NCBI RefSeq assembly: GCF_016756595.1
Contig: NZ_AP023257.1
Span: 4,046,001-4,110,000 of the forward strand
Source: Mesorhizobium sp. L-2-11
GTDB lineage: Bacteria; Pseudomonadota; Alphaproteobacteria; Rhizobiales; Rhizobiaceae
Reading direction: 5' to 3'
DNA length: 64,000 bases
In this document: piece by piece, positions 45,415 through 53,968 of the stretch
Layout: each line of letters starts with the position of its first letter
How positions within the stretch are numbered: position 1 is the first letter of the stretch
Notes under the pieces: generated by a model
The model's database searches: none
What the model saw: only the letters and a program-made list of their open reading frames with translations
What the model was told of the DNA's origin: nothing
Program-made: the position numbers and the translations under genes

Positions 45415-46830
45415 ATGCCGATCAACATCACAATGCCCGCCCTGTCGCCCACGATGGAAGAGGGCAATCTCGCCAAGTGGCTGGTCAAGGAGGGCGACAA
45501 GGTTTCGCCGGGCGATGTGATCGCCGAGATCGAGACCGACAAGGCGACGATGGAAGTCGAGGCCGTCGATGAGGGCACGGTCGCCAAGCTCGTGGTTCCG
45601 GCCGGTAGCGAAGGCGTCAAGGTCAACGCGCTGATCGCCGTGCTTGCCGCCGAAGGCGAGGATACGGCGGCTGCCGCCAAAAGCGGTGACGGCGCTGCCG
45701 CGCCGGCAAAAGCCGAGGCGAAGCAGGACAAGGCCCCAATCTCCCCACCCGTGGGGGAGATGTCGACGAAGTCGACAGAGGGGGGCGCTGTCCCGCCAGC
45801 CGCAAGGAGCGAGGCGCCCCCCTCTGGCCTGCCGGCCATCTCCCCCACAAGGGGGGAGATCAGCCAATCGCCGGACGGCCGCACCTTCGCCTCGCCGCTG
45901 GCCCGTCGCATCGCCCGGGAAGCCGGTGTCGATGTCTCCGCGGTGACTGGCTCTGGCCCGCATGGCCGCGTGGTCAAGGCCGATGTCGACGCAGCGATTT
46001 CCGGCGGCGGCGCCAAGGCGGCACCGGCCGCGAAAGCGGCACCTGCCGGCGCTCCGGCTCCGGCTGTCGCAGCCAAGCCAATGTCGGACGACCAGGTGCT
46101 GAAACTGTTTGCCGACGGCTCTTACGAGCTTGTCCCGCATGACAACATGCGCAAGACCATTGCGCGCCGGCTGGTCGAGGCCACGACCACCATCCCGCAT
46201 TTCTACCTGACGCTCGACTGCGAGCTTGATGCGCTTCTGGCGCTGCGCGCGCAGGTCAATGCGGCCGCCCCGGTGAAGAAGACCGACAAGGGTGAGGTGC
46301 CGGCCTACAAGCTGTCGGTCAACGACATGGTCATCAAAGCGATGGCAATGGCGCTGATGGCTGTGCCGGATGCCAATGCGTCATGGACCGAGAGCGCCAT
46401 GGTCAAGCACAAGCATGCCGACGTCGGTGTCGCCGTGTCGATCCCCGGCGGGCTGATCACGCCGATCATCCGGCGTGCCGACGAAAAGACGCTGTCGGTC
46501 ATCTCCAACGAGATGAAGGATCTTGCCGGCCGCGCGCGCAGCCGCAAGCTGAAGCCGGAAGAATACCAGGGCGGCACCACGGCGGTGTCCAATCTCGGCA
46601 TGTTCGGCATCAAGGACTTTGCCGCCGTCATCAACCCGCCGCATGCGACGATCCTGGCGGTCGGCGCCGGCGAGGAGCGCGCGGTGGTCAAGAACGGTGA
46701 GATCAGAACAGCCACCATCATGTCGGTGACGCTGTCGACCGATCACCGCGCCGTCGACGGCGCGCTCGGCGCCGAACTGCTCGGCGCCTTCAAACGCATG
46801 ATCGAAAACCCGATGGGCATGCTGGTCTAG
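45415..46830 (+). CDS. pdhC: Dihydrolipoamide acetyltransferase (E2), with an in-frame palindromic repeat
   Basis: E2 forms the core of the complex and transfers acetyl to CoA. Domains: lipoyl 1-80 (Lys43), linker, subunit-binding domain (about 160-195, 'FASPLARRIAREAGVDVSAVTGSGPHGRV'), second linker, acyltransferase domain (about 235-471) with 'DHRAVDGALGAELL' holding the catalytic His. The first linker contains residues about 109-149, encoded by a palindromic element of the rhizobial intergenic type read in frame. The total of 471 residues is longer by about that amount than a linker without it. Confidence 0.96.
   Translation: MPINITMPALSPTMEEGNLAKWLVKEGDKVSPGDVIAEIETDKATMEVEAVDEGTVAKLVVPAGSEGVKVNALIAVLAAEGEDTAAAAKSGDGAAAPAKAEAKQDKAPISPPVGEMSTKSTEGGAVPPAARSEAPPSGLPAISPTRGEISQSPDGRTFASPLARRIAREAGVDVSAVTGSGPHGRVVKADVDAAISGGGAKAAPAAKAAPAGAPAPAVAAKPMSDDQVLKLFADGSYELVPHDNMRKTIARRLVEATTTIPHFYLTLDCELDALLALRAQVNAAAPVKKTDKGEVPAYKLSVNDMVIKAMAMALMAVPDANASWTESAMVKHKHADVGVAVSIPGGLITPIIRRADEKTLSVISNEMKDLAGRARSRKLKPEEYQGGTTAVSNLGMFGIKDFAAVINPPHATILAVGAGEERAVVKNGEIRTATIMSVTLSTDHRAVDGALGAELLGAFKRMIENPMGMLV
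45738..45861. repeat. RIME-like palindromic element inside pdhC
   Basis: Left half 45738-45789 and right half 45812-45861 are inverted relative to each other. The outer stems contain CTCCCCACCCGTGGGGGAGAT and CTCCCCCACAAGGGGGGAG, the inner stems GAGGGGGGCGC and GCGCCCCCCTC. The separating part (45790-45811) is unpaired. The sequence looks like the rhizobial intergenic mosaic elements that normally lie between genes; here it is translated without a stop, contributing Pro/Ser/Gly/Ala-rich residues to the E2 linker. Confidence 0.85.
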
Positions 46831-46845
46831 AACGGAAACAAGGCG

Positions 46846-46977
46846 GTGCGGAAATTCACCAGCCTTTTTGCCTTCAGCCTTGCCAGCGTCGCAACGATCG
46901 TCGTGCATTGGCTGTTCGTGGGCTGGCGGATGAGGCGCGCGCAGGCGGATTTCGATCGGAGTGGGGCAAGCGCATGA
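46846..46977 (+). CDS. 43-residue membrane protein in the pdh operon
   Basis: GTG at 46846 opens a 43-codon frame, VRKFTSLFAFSLASVATIVV..., with one hydrophobic helix (about 5-26), then 'WRMRRAQADFDRSGASA', a basic then acidic tail. The stop TGA (46975-46977) overlaps the ATG of the next gene by 4 bases, the ATGA coupling seen elsewhere in the window, which argues that it is translated. A weak AAGG site is upstream. No family was recognised; it is too short for routine gene calling. Confidence 0.65.
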   Translation: MRKFTSLFAFSLASVATIVVHWLFVGWRMRRAQADFDRSGASA

Positions 46978-47612
46978 AAACAGTCCTTTGCTACGGCGAT
47001 TCGCTGACCTGGGGCTATGATGCGGCAAGTCTGGATCGCCACCCGCTCAAGGACCGCTGGCCGAGTGTGCTGCAGGCGACGTTGGGAGCCAGCGTCGAGG
47101 TCATCGCTGAAGGCTTGAACGGTCGCACAACGGCTTTCGACGACCATCTGGCCGGCGCCGACCGTAACGGCGCAAGAGTGCTGCCGACGATCCTGATGAC
47201 GCATGCGCCGATCGACCTGGTCATCATCCTGCTCGGCGCCAACGACATGAAGCCGTGGATCCACGGCAATCCGGTCGCCGCCAAGCAAGGCATGCAGCGC
47301 CTGATCGATATCGTGCGCGGTCACGACTACCCGTTCGATTGGCCGTCGCCGCAAATCCTGATCGTCGCGCCGCCCGCCGTCAGCCGCACGGAAAACGCCG
47401 AATTCAAAGAAATGTTCGCCGGCGGTGACGAAGCGTCGAAGCGGCTGGCGCCGCAATATGCCGTCCTTGCCGACGAGGTCGGCTGCGGCTTCTTCGATGC
47501 GGGCTCGGTGGCCGAGACCACGCCACTCGACGGCGTCCATCTCGACGCAGAGAACACGCGCAAAATCGGGCAGGCATTGGCGCCAATCGTGCGCGTCATG
47601 CTGGAACTCTAG
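46974..47612 (+). CDS. SGNH/GDSL hydrolase (arylesterase-like)
   Basis: The 212-residue product starts at 46974 (MKTVLCYGDSLTWGYD). Blocks: I 'CYGDSLTWG' with Ser10, the GDSL nucleophile; III 'LLGANDMK' with oxyanion Asn; V 'LDGVHLDAENTRKIG' with the Asp/His pair. These are SGNH esterase features; aryl-ester activity is typical for the relatives found in rhizobial pdh clusters. It is coupled to the small upstream ORF and followed by lpdA after 18 bases. No signal peptide, so it is probably cytoplasmic. Confidence 0.93.
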   Translation: MKTVLCYGDSLTWGYDAASLDRHPLKDRWPSVLQATLGASVEVIAEGLNGRTTAFDDHLAGADRNGARVLPTILMTHAPIDLVIILLGANDMKPWIHGNPVAAKQGMQRLIDIVRGHDYPFDWPSPQILIVAPPAVSRTENAEFKEMFAGGDEASKRLAPQYAVLADEVGCGFFDAGSVAETTPLDGVHLDAENTRKIGQALAPIVRVMLEL

Positions 47613-47630
47613 AGAACAGGGGAGAAATCC

Positions 47631-49091
47631 GTGGCTGAGAACTACGACGTCATCATCATCGGCTCCGGCCCCGGCGGCTATGTCACGGCGGTGCGTTCCG
47701 CCCAACTCGGATTCAAGACAGCGATCGTCGAGCGCGAGCATCTCGGCGGCATCTGCCTCAACTGGGGTTGCATTCCGACCAAGGCGCTGCTGCGTTCGGC
47801 CGAGATCATGCACTATTCGGATCATTTGAAGGACTACGGCTTGAAGATCGACGGCAAGGTCAGCGTCGATACCGCTGCCGTGGTCGACCGCTCGCGAAAG
47901 GTTTCGCTGCGGCTGAACGGCGGCGTCGCCTTCCTGATGAAGAAGAACAAGGTCGATGTCATCTGGGGCGAGGCCAAGCTGTCCAAGGCGGCTTCCGGCG
48001 ATAAACCGGGCGAGATCGTCGTGTCGAAATCGTCGAAGAAGCCGATGGAGCCACAGCCGCCGGCGCCCAAGGGCGTCAAGGGCGAGGGCACATACACTGC
48101 CAGGCACATCATCCTGGCGACCGGCGCCAGGCCGCGGGCGTTGCCCGGCATCGAGCCCGACGGCAAGCTGATCTGGACCTATTTCGAAGCAATGGTGCCG
48201 AAGGAGATGCCGAAATCACTGCTGGTGATGGGTTCGGGCGCAATCGGCATCGAATTCGCCTCATTCTACCGCACCATGGGCGCGGAGGTGACGGTGGTCG
48301 AGTTGTTGCCGGCGGTGATGCCGGTCGAGGACGCAGAGGTCTCGAAATTCGCGCAAAAGCAGTTCGAGAAGCAAGGCATGAAGATCATCCTCGATGCCAA
48401 GGTCACCAAGGTCGAAAAAGCTGCGAACTCGGTGACCGCGCATGTCGAGATGAACGGCAAGGTCGAGAAGATCACCGCCGACCGGATGATCTCGGCCGTC
48501 GGCGTGCAGGGCAATATCGAGAATCTCGGCCTCGAAGCGCTCGGCGTGAAGACCGATCGCGGCTGCGTCGTCGTCGACGGCTACGGCAGCACCAATGTGC
48601 CCGGCATCTATGCCATCGGCGACGTTGCCGGCCCGCCTATGCTCGCCCACAAGGCCGAGCATGAAGGCGTGGTCTGCGTGGAAAAGATCGCCAACGTCCC
48701 CGGCGTGCACGCCACTGACAAACTGAAAATTCCGGGCTGCACCTATTGCAACCCGCAGGTTGCCTCCGTTGGGTTGACTGAAGCGAAAGCCAAGGCCGAA
48801 GGCAAGGACATCCGCGTCGGCCGCTTTCAGTTCGCCGCCAACGGCAAAGCCATCGCGCTCGGCGAGGACCAGGGTTTCGTCAAGACCATCTTCGACAGGA
48901 AGACCGGGCAGTTGCTCGGCGCGCATATGGTCGGCGCCGAAGTGACCGAGCTGATCCAGGGCTTTGTCGTGGCGATGAACCTGGAGACCACCGAGGAAGA
49001 ACTGATGCACACGATCTTCCCGCATCCGACGCTGTCGGAGATGATGAAGGAAAGCGTGCTCGACGCCTATGGCCGCGCGCTCAACGCATGA
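47631..49091 (+). CDS. lpdA: Dihydrolipoamide dehydrogenase (E3)
   Basis: E3 reoxidises dihydrolipoyl groups with NAD+. GTG start at 47631 with AGGGGAGAAA upstream. The 486-residue product has the FAD motif 'IIGSGPGGYVTAVRSAQLG', redox Cys42 and Cys47 in 'GGICLNWGCIPTK', NAD motif 'MGSGAIGIEFASFY', and 'YAIGDVAGPPMLAHKAEHEG'. The C-terminal interface contains the catalytic His-Glu dyad 'HTIFPHPTLSE'. A Lys/Pro-rich loop of about 25 residues (about 120-148) is inserted before 'ILATGARP'; such loops occur in rhizobial LpdA. Confidence 0.97.
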   Translation: MAENYDVIIIGSGPGGYVTAVRSAQLGFKTAIVEREHLGGICLNWGCIPTKALLRSAEIMHYSDHLKDYGLKIDGKVSVDTAAVVDRSRKVSLRLNGGVAFLMKKNKVDVIWGEAKLSKAASGDKPGEIVVSKSSKKPMEPQPPAPKGVKGEGTYTARHIILATGARPRALPGIEPDGKLIWTYFEAMVPKEMPKSLLVMGSGAIGIEFASFYRTMGAEVTVVELLPAVMPVEDAEVSKFAQKQFEKQGMKIILDAKVTKVEKAANSVTAHVEMNGKVEKITADRMISAVGVQGNIENLGLEALGVKTDRGCVVVDGYGSTNVPGIYAIGDVAGPPMLAHKAEHEGVVCVEKIANVPGVHATDKLKIPGCTYCNPQVASVGLTEAKAKAEGKDIRVGRFQFAANGKAIALGEDQGFVKTIFDRKTGQLLGAHMVGAEVTELIQGFVVAMNLETTEEELMHTIFPHPTLSEMMKESVLDAYGRALNA

Positions 49092-49187
49092 TAAATTGAC
49101 CGCGTGAGACTCGGCACGTGAGAGCCAAGGAACTCAACGGCAAGGTAATTCGTTTCCGAATGCATTCGTCACCAGAGGAGAGGGCAT

Positions 49188-49445
49188 ATGGACGTGAATG
49201 GCGTGGGCTGGATCGCAGCCATCATCATCGGCGGGCTGGCGGGCTGGCTTGCCGAGATGTTCATGAAAAGCAACATGGGCATCCTGATGAACATCGTTCT
49301 GGGCATCGTCGGCGCGATCGTGCTGAATGCCATCCTGCAGGCGCTCAACATCGGCGCCTTCGGCGCCGGCTGGATCGCCTATTTGATCACCGGTTTCATT
49401 GGCGCCTGCCTGCTGATCTGGGTAGGGCGCCTGGTGCGCCGTTAG
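49188..49445 (+). CDS. GlsB/YeaQ/YmgE family small membrane protein
   Basis: The 85-residue product consists of three hydrophobic segments with Gly patterns: 'VGWIAAIIIGGLAGWLAEMFMK', 'GILMNIVLGIVGAIVLNAILQ', 'GWIAYLITGFIGACLLIWVGRLV'. This is the family formerly called transglycosylase-associated protein; its members are inner-membrane stress proteins of unclear function. The start is preceded by CAGAGGAGAGG. It lies between lpdA and lipA. Confidence 0.92.
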   Translation: MDVNGVGWIAAIIIGGLAGWLAEMFMKSNMGILMNIVLGIVGAIVLNAILQALNIGAFGAGWIAYLITGFIGACLLIWVGRLVRR

Positions 49446-49576
49446 TTGCTGAACTGTTGCCATGCGAAAACGGCTGTGGCGGCATGCGCCGCCGCGGCCT
49501 TTTTCTTTACCGCGAAAAGTCCTAGATGACTTGTGAGCGAACGCCGGAAGGCGATCGCGAATGAACTGGATTTCTG

Positions 49577-50542
49577 ATGGTCACCGTCCTCGACACGATC
49601 GCCAATGCGCCGCGCCTGCGGCATCCTGAAAAGGCGCACAAGCCTGACCAGGATGTGCTGCGCAAGCCCGACTGGATCCGCGTCAAGGCGCCGATGTCGA
49701 AAGGCTATGCCGAGACGCGCGACATCGTGAAGTCGCACCGACTGGTGACGGTGTGCGAAGAGGCCGGGTGCCCCAATATCGGTGAGTGCTGGGAGAAGAA
49801 GCACGCCACGTTCATGATCATGGGCGAGATCTGCACGCGCGCCTGCGCCTTCTGCAACGTCGCCACCGGCATTCCGACGGCGCTCGATCCCGATGAACCG
49901 GCGCGCATCGCCCACGCCGTCAAGCAAATGGGTCTGACCCATGTCGTCATCACCTCGGTCGACCGCGACGATCTCGCCGATGGCGGAGCTCAGCACTTTG
50001 CCGAGGTCATCGGCGCCATCAGGGCGGCAACGCCTTCGACGACGATTGAAATCCTGACGCCCGACTTCCTGCGCAAGGAAGGTGCGCTGGAGATCGTGGT
50101 GGCGGCCAAGCCGGATGTGTTCAACCACAATCTGGAGACCGTTCCGTCGAACTATCTGACAGTCCGGCCGGGCGCCCGCTATTTCCATTCGATCAGGCTG
50201 CTGCAGCGGGTCAAGGAACTCGATCCCTCGATCTTCACCAAATCCGGCATCATGGTTGGCCTTGGCGAGGAGCGGAACGAGATCCTGCAATTGATGGACG
50301 ATCTGCGTTCGGCCAATGTCGACTTCATGACCATCGGTCAGTATCTGCAGCCATCGAAAAAGCACCATCCGGTGATCCGTTTCGTCACGCCGGAGGAATT
50401 CAAGTCCTTCGAGACGATCGGCAAGACCAAGGGCTTCCTGCTGGTGGCATCGAGCCCGCTGACGCGTTCGTCGCACCACGCCGGCGACGATTTCGCCAAG
50501 CTTCGCGCGGCGCGGGAAGCGTTTCTCAGGAAGTCCGCCTAA
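49577..50542 (+). CDS. lipA: Lipoyl synthase
   Basis: LipA inserts two sulfur atoms into octanoyl groups on lipoyl domains. The 321-residue product has both iron-sulfur sites: the auxiliary cluster Cys60, Cys65, Cys71 and the radical-SAM cluster Cys86, Cys90, Cys93 ('CTRACAFC'). '[16 protein letters not shown]'-type sequence and 'NHNLETV' and the C-terminal '[15 protein letters not shown]' with the conserved serine are present. It is grouped with the pdh genes whose products it modifies. Confidence 0.97.
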   Translation: MVTVLDTIANAPRLRHPEKAHKPDQDVLRKPDWIRVKAPMSKGYAETRDIVKSHRLVTVCEEAGCPNIGECWEKKHATFMIMGEICTRACAFCNVATGIPTALDPDEPARIAHAVKQMGLTHVVITSVDRDDLADGGAQHFAEVIGAIRAATPSTTIEILTPDFLRKEGALEIVVAAKPDVFNHNLETVPSNYLTVRPGARYFHSIRLLQRVKELDPSIFTKSGIMVGLGEERNEILQLMDDLRSANVDFMTIGQYLQPSKKHHPVIRFVTPEEFKSFETIGKTKGFLLVASSPLTRSSHHAGDDFAKLRAAREAFLRKSA

Positions 50543-50554
50543 CACACTGGTTTC

Positions 50555-51013
50555 ATGCCACAATTCGAAGCCCATCGCCGCGTTGCGCATACGCCGGAAC
50601 AGATGTTCGCTCTGGTCGCCGATGTCGAATCCTATCCGCAATTCCTGCCGCTTTGCGAGGCGCTGACGGTTCGCTCGCGCAAGGAGCGCGACGGACGCAC
50701 CCTCCTCGTCGCCGACATGAGCATCGGCTACAAGGCGATCCGCGAGACCTTTACCACGCAGGTGCTGCTAAAGCCTGACGAGAAGGCCATCGACGTCAAA
50801 TATATCGACGGTCCGTTCAAATATCTGAGCAATGCCTGGCGTTTCGAGCCGGCCGACGGCGGTTGCAATGTCTGCTTCTTCATCGACTACGAATTCAAGA
50901 GTCGTATTCTGGGTGCGGTGATGGGAGCGATGTTCGATCGCGCCTTCCGCATGTTCTCCGAGGCGTTCGAGAAGCGCGCCGACGTCATCTATGGCGTAGC
51001 GCCGGCAGCCTGA
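50555..51013 (+). CDS. Coenzyme Q-binding COQ10/RatA-like START protein
   Basis: The 152-residue product has the SRPBCC fold: 'HTPEQMFALVADVESYPQFLPLCEALTVRS', 'ADMSIGYKAIRETFTTQVLLKP', 'GPFKYLSNAWRFEP', 'FFIDYEFKSRILGAVMGAMFDRAFRMFSEAFEKRA'. Homologues bind ubiquinone (COQ10) or inhibit ribosome assembly (RatA). It follows lipA by 12 bases, as in other alphaproteobacteria. Its 3' end overlaps the convergent pncC-like gene by 25 bases. Confidence 0.92.
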   Translation: MPQFEAHRRVAHTPEQMFALVADVESYPQFLPLCEALTVRSRKERDGRTLLVADMSIGYKAIRETFTTQVLLKPDEKAIDVKYIDGPFKYLSNAWRFEPADGGCNVCFFIDYEFKSRILGAVMGAMFDRAFRMFSEAFEKRADVIYGVAPAA

Positions 51014-51498
51014 TCCGCAGCGAGCGCGCGCAAGCCCAGTTCAAGCGCGTGCCTGACCGTCTCCCGGCGGATGAAATTACGGCCCTTGTCGGCAAACAGC
51101 TGACATTCGCTGACGACCGGCCGGCCGGTCAAGGCGATACCGAACCAGACCAGGCCGACGGGCTTTTCCGTCGAGCCGCCGCCCGGACCGGCAATGCCGG
51201 TGACGGCAAGGGTTAGCCCGGCGCGCGAATGGTCCAGGGCGCCGGCCGCCATCTCGACCGCCGTTTCCCGTGAGACCGCGCCGTGCGCCTCGAGCGTGGC
51301 AGCGGAAACGCCGAGCATCTCAGTCTTAGCCTCGTTGGAATAGGTGATGAAACCCCGGTCGACCACCGTCGAAGAGCCGGCGATGTCGGTCAGGGCGGCG
51401 ATGATCATGCCGCCGGTGCAGCTCTCGGCCGTCGCCAGCATGATGCCGCGCTGTTGGCAGGCTTGAAGCAGGGCATCTGCGAGATCGCTGTTGCTCAT
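50989..51498 (-). CDS. CinA C-terminal domain protein (NMN deamidase, PncC-like)
   Basis: The 169-residue product is a stand-alone CinA C-terminal domain: '[23 protein letters not shown]', '[20 protein letters not shown]', '[15 protein letters not shown]', '[24 protein letters not shown]'. Such proteins deamidate nicotinamide mononucleotide. The ATG at 51498 overlaps the ispDF stop (ATGA), so it is translated with ispDF. The longer frame to 52104 is a shadow of ispDF. Its 3' end overlaps the COQ10-like gene on the plus strand. Confidence 0.92.
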   Translation of the reverse strand: MSNSDLADALLQACQQRGIMLATAESCTGGMIIAALTDIAGSSTVVDRGFITYSNEAKTEMLGVSAATLEAHGAVSRETAVEMAAGALDHSRAGLTLAVTGIAGPGGGSTEKPVGLVWFGIALTGRPVVSECQLFADKGRNFIRRETVRHALELGLRALAADQAAGATP

Positions 51499-52724
51499 TC
51501 GGGGACATCGCCTGGAAACACGACGCTGGCGGTCGCGATGGCGGCTATGCCTTCCTCGCGTCCGACAAAGCCGAGCTTTTCGTTGGTTGTCGCCTTGATC
51601 GAGATGCGGTCCCGGGAAATCGCCAGCATTGCCGAAAGGATTTCGGTCATCGCTTCGCGATGCGGGCCGACGCGCGGCGCCTCGCAGATCAGCGTGATGT
51701 CGGCATTGGCGATGCGCCCGCCGCGCGTGCGCACCAGTCCTGCCGCATGCTCGACGAAGATCCGCGAGGCCACGCCTTTCCACTGCGGGTCCGATGGCGG
51801 GAAATGCGTGCCGATGTCGCCGGCGCCGCAAGTGGCGAGCAGCGCGTCGGTCAAGGCGTGCAGGCCGACATCGGCATCCGAATGGCCGGACAGTTTCTTG
51901 TCGTGCGCGATGGTGACGCCGCACAGGACGACATGGTCGCCGGGCTCGAAGGCATGGACGTCGTAGCCATTGCCGGTGCGGACGTCCGGAAAACGCGACC
52001 GTTCGCTGGAAAGCCGCTGATCCGCCATCGAGATATCCCTTGCCCAGGTGAGTTTGACATTGTCCGGCGAGCCCGGAACGATTTTCACCGGAATGTTCGC
52101 CCATTCGGCAATCGCGGCGTCGTCGGTGAAGTCCGCCTTGCCCAGATGATGGGCCTTTTCATGGGCAGCCAGGATCGGCCAGAACGGAAAGCCCTGCGGC
52201 GTCTGGGCGGCATGAAGTCCGTTCCTGGAAACCGTCTCGCCGATCATGCCGGCGGCCGATTCACGCTTCAGCGTATCGGCGACGGGCAGGGCAGGCAGCG
52301 CTGCCTGGCGCTCGCCGATGGCGGCAACCGTGCGGTCTATCAATTCCGCGTCGACGAACGGGCGGACGGCGTCATGGACCAGAACCCGACGCGGCGCATG
52401 GCCTCTCAGCGCAAGCAATCCGAGCCGGACGGAGTCCTGCCTGGACGCGCCACCCGTCACCGTGACGACCCGATCGGCGTTGGCGCCGGCGGCGCTGCGA
52501 AAAAGCCCGCTGTCGTCGGCATGAATGGCGACGACGACAGGACCGATTCTCGGATGCGCCAAAAACACGTCCAATGTCCGCGCGATGACGGCGCGACCGC
52601 CGATCCTTTGGTATTGCTTCGGTCCGTCGGCCTGACCGGCGCGCGCGCCGCGGCCGGCGGCGACGATAACCACGGCAACCTTGTCGTCCGCAGCCAAAGC
52701 CGGCTTTTCGCTTGCGTCTGTCAT
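51495..52724 (-). CDS. ispDF: Bifunctional IspD/IspF (MEP pathway)
   Basis: IspD (N-terminal, about 16-235) makes CDP-methylerythritol ('[13 protein letters not shown]', 'HDAVRPFVD'); IspF (C-terminal, about 245-405) cyclises CDP-ME-2-phosphate ('[20 protein letters not shown]' with metal ligands Asp and His, '[17 protein letters not shown]'). Fusion of the two is known in alphaproteobacteria. The 409-residue length matches. It is divergent from dusB-ntrBC, and overlaps the CinA-like gene. Confidence 0.96.
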   Translation of the reverse strand: MTDASEKPALAADDKVAVVIVAAGRGARAGQADGPKQYQRIGGRAVIARTLDVFLAHPRIGPVVVAIHADDSGLFRSAAGANADRVVTVTGGASRQDSVRLGLLALRGHAPRRVLVHDAVRPFVDAELIDRTVAAIGERQAALPALPVADTLKRESAAGMIGETVSRNGLHAAQTPQGFPFWPILAAHEKAHHLGKADFTDDAAIAEWANIPVKIVPGSPDNVKLTWARDISMADQRLSSERSRFPDVRTGNGYDVHAFEPGDHVVLCGVTIAHDKKLSGHSDADVGLHALTDALLATCGAGDIGTHFPPSDPQWKGVASRIFVEHAAGLVRTRGGRIANADITLICEAPRVGPHREAMTEILSAMLAISRDRISIKATTNEKLGFVGREEGIAAIATASVVFPGDVPE

Positions 52725-52734
52725 GCCGAGACGC

Positions 52735-52828
52735 TTAGCGCATCATCCCGAAAAGTGGAATCGCTTTTCGGAACAGATCATACATGCAAAGTGCCAAAGC
52801 GCCCCCAAGCACGCACGGCGCTTTGGCT
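52735..52828 (-). repeat. Composite palindromic intergenic repeat, copy D, reversed
   Basis: The same two-part design as copies A and B read in the opposite orientation: CCGAAAAG-N8-CTTTTCGG (about 52748-52771) inside a GCATCATCCC ... GATCATACATGC frame, and GCCAAAGCGCC (52793-52803) with GGCGCTTTGGC (52817-52827), perfect over 11 bases. It sits between the divergent ispDF and dusB genes. Confidence 0.75.
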
Positions 52829-52877
52829 GGTGCCAGCATTTTTCCCAAATGCGCCTTAATGTGACGTCATTGCGCGT

Positions 52878-52912
52878 TGCACATTGCTGCCATTCTGGCT
52901 AGAGAATGTGCA
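52878..52912. promoter_or_regulatory. Inverted repeat in the dusB-ntrBC promoter region
   Basis: TGCACATT (52878-52885) and AATGTGCA (52905-52912) are perfectly complementary across 19 bases; an inner dyad CATTCT (52891-52896) with AGAATG (52903-52908) overlaps. The start of dusB is 28 bases downstream. TGCAC is the NtrC half-site, and this operon is autoregulated by NtrC in rhizobia, so it is a candidate operator. The half-site spacing is longer than in classical NtrC boxes. Confidence 0.5.
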
Positions 52913-52939
52913 GCTATTAGAAATGCTTGGTTTTTGTGC

Positions 52940-53968
52940 ATGCTTGACCTGACCAAATTGGCGTCGCCGCTGGACGTGGGTCGTGTGAGAATCCGCAATC
53001 GCGCTTTTCTCGCGCCCATGTCGGGCATAACGGATGAGCCGTTCCGGCAGCGTGCCTATGCGCATGGCGCCGGGTTGGTGGTCTCCGAGATGGTGGCGAG
53101 CGGCGAACTTGCCAGGGGCAGGGCCGGTTGCGGCCTGCGCATCCGCCATTCCGGGCTGCCGGTGCACATGGTCCAGCTTGCCGGCCGTGAGGCGGCGCAT
53201 ATGGCAGAGGGCGCCCGTATCGCTGCGGGCGAGGGCGCCGACATCATCGACATCAACATGGGTTGCCCGGCCAAGAAGGTGACGGGCGGCTATGCCGGTT
53301 CGGCGCTGATGCGCGATCTCGATCACGCTTTGTCGCTGATCGAGGCGGTGGTCGGCGCCGTCGAGGTGCCGGTCACGGTCAAGATGCGGCTCGGCTGGGA
53401 CGAAAGCGCGCTCAATGCGCCTGTTCTGGCGCGCCGCGCCGAGCAGGCGGGGGTTCAGATGGTGACTGTGCATGGCCGCACGCGCTGCCAGTTCTACCAG
53501 GGCAGGGCCGACTGGCGCGCCATCGCACGCATTAAGCAGGCTGTTTCGATCCCGGTCGTTGCCAATGGCGATGTCGGCTCGCCGGCGGAGGCAGCATTGA
53601 TCCTCGACCAGTCGGGCGCCGACGCGGTGATGATCGGCCGCGCGCACTACGGCGCACCCTGGACGGCAGGCAGCATCGCGGCAGCCGCGGCAAAAGCGGC
53701 GATGCCTGGTTTGCCGGAAAGCCCGCAAGCGCTGGCCGACTACATCGTTGCTCACTACCAGGACATGCTATCGCTCTACGGCAGCGAAAGCGGCGTGCGC
53801 CAGGCGCGCAAGCATCTTGGCTGGTATCTCGACCGCCACGCCGCTGGCGTCGTTGATGAGCAGCGAAAGGCCATCCTCACCTGCTTCGAGCCCGTCCGCG
53901 TCATCGCCGCGTTGCGCGAGGTGTTTTCAAGCGCTGCCGAGGCGATGAACCTGCGGAGCGCAGCATGA
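52940..53968 (+). CDS. dusB: tRNA-dihydrouridine synthase DusB (NifR3)
   Basis: Dus enzymes reduce uridines of tRNA D-loops with FMN and NADPH. The 342-residue product starts at 52940 ([20 protein letters not shown]); '[13 protein letters not shown]', catalytic Cys109 in '[19 protein letters not shown]', '[11 protein letters not shown]', '[12 protein letters not shown]', 'NGDVGSP' and 'GRAHYGAPW' are present. It is the classical nifR3 gene in front of ntrBC, with which it overlaps by 4 bases; the operon is transcribed as a unit. Confidence 0.95.
   Translation: MLDLTKLASPLDVGRVRIRNRAFLAPMSGITDEPFRQRAYAHGAGLVVSEMVASGELARGRAGCGLRIRHSGLPVHMVQLAGREAAHMAEGARIAAGEGADIIDINMGCPAKKVTGGYAGSALMRDLDHALSLIEAVVGAVEVPVTVKMRLGWDESALNAPVLARRAEQAGVQMVTVHGRTRCQFYQGRADWRAIARIKQAVSIPVVANGDVGSPAEAALILDQSGADAVMIGRAHYGAPWTAGSIAAAAAKAAMPGLPESPQALADYIVAHYQDMLSLYGSESGVRQARKHLGWYLDRHAAGVVDEQRKAILTCFEPVRVIAALREVFSSAAEAMNLRSAA

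Noticed and set aside
45738..45861. Reading the pdhC palindrome as a terminator or as an insertion that breaks the gene
   Set aside because: The frame is open through it and the subunit-binding and catalytic domains follow in the same frame, so the gene is intact.
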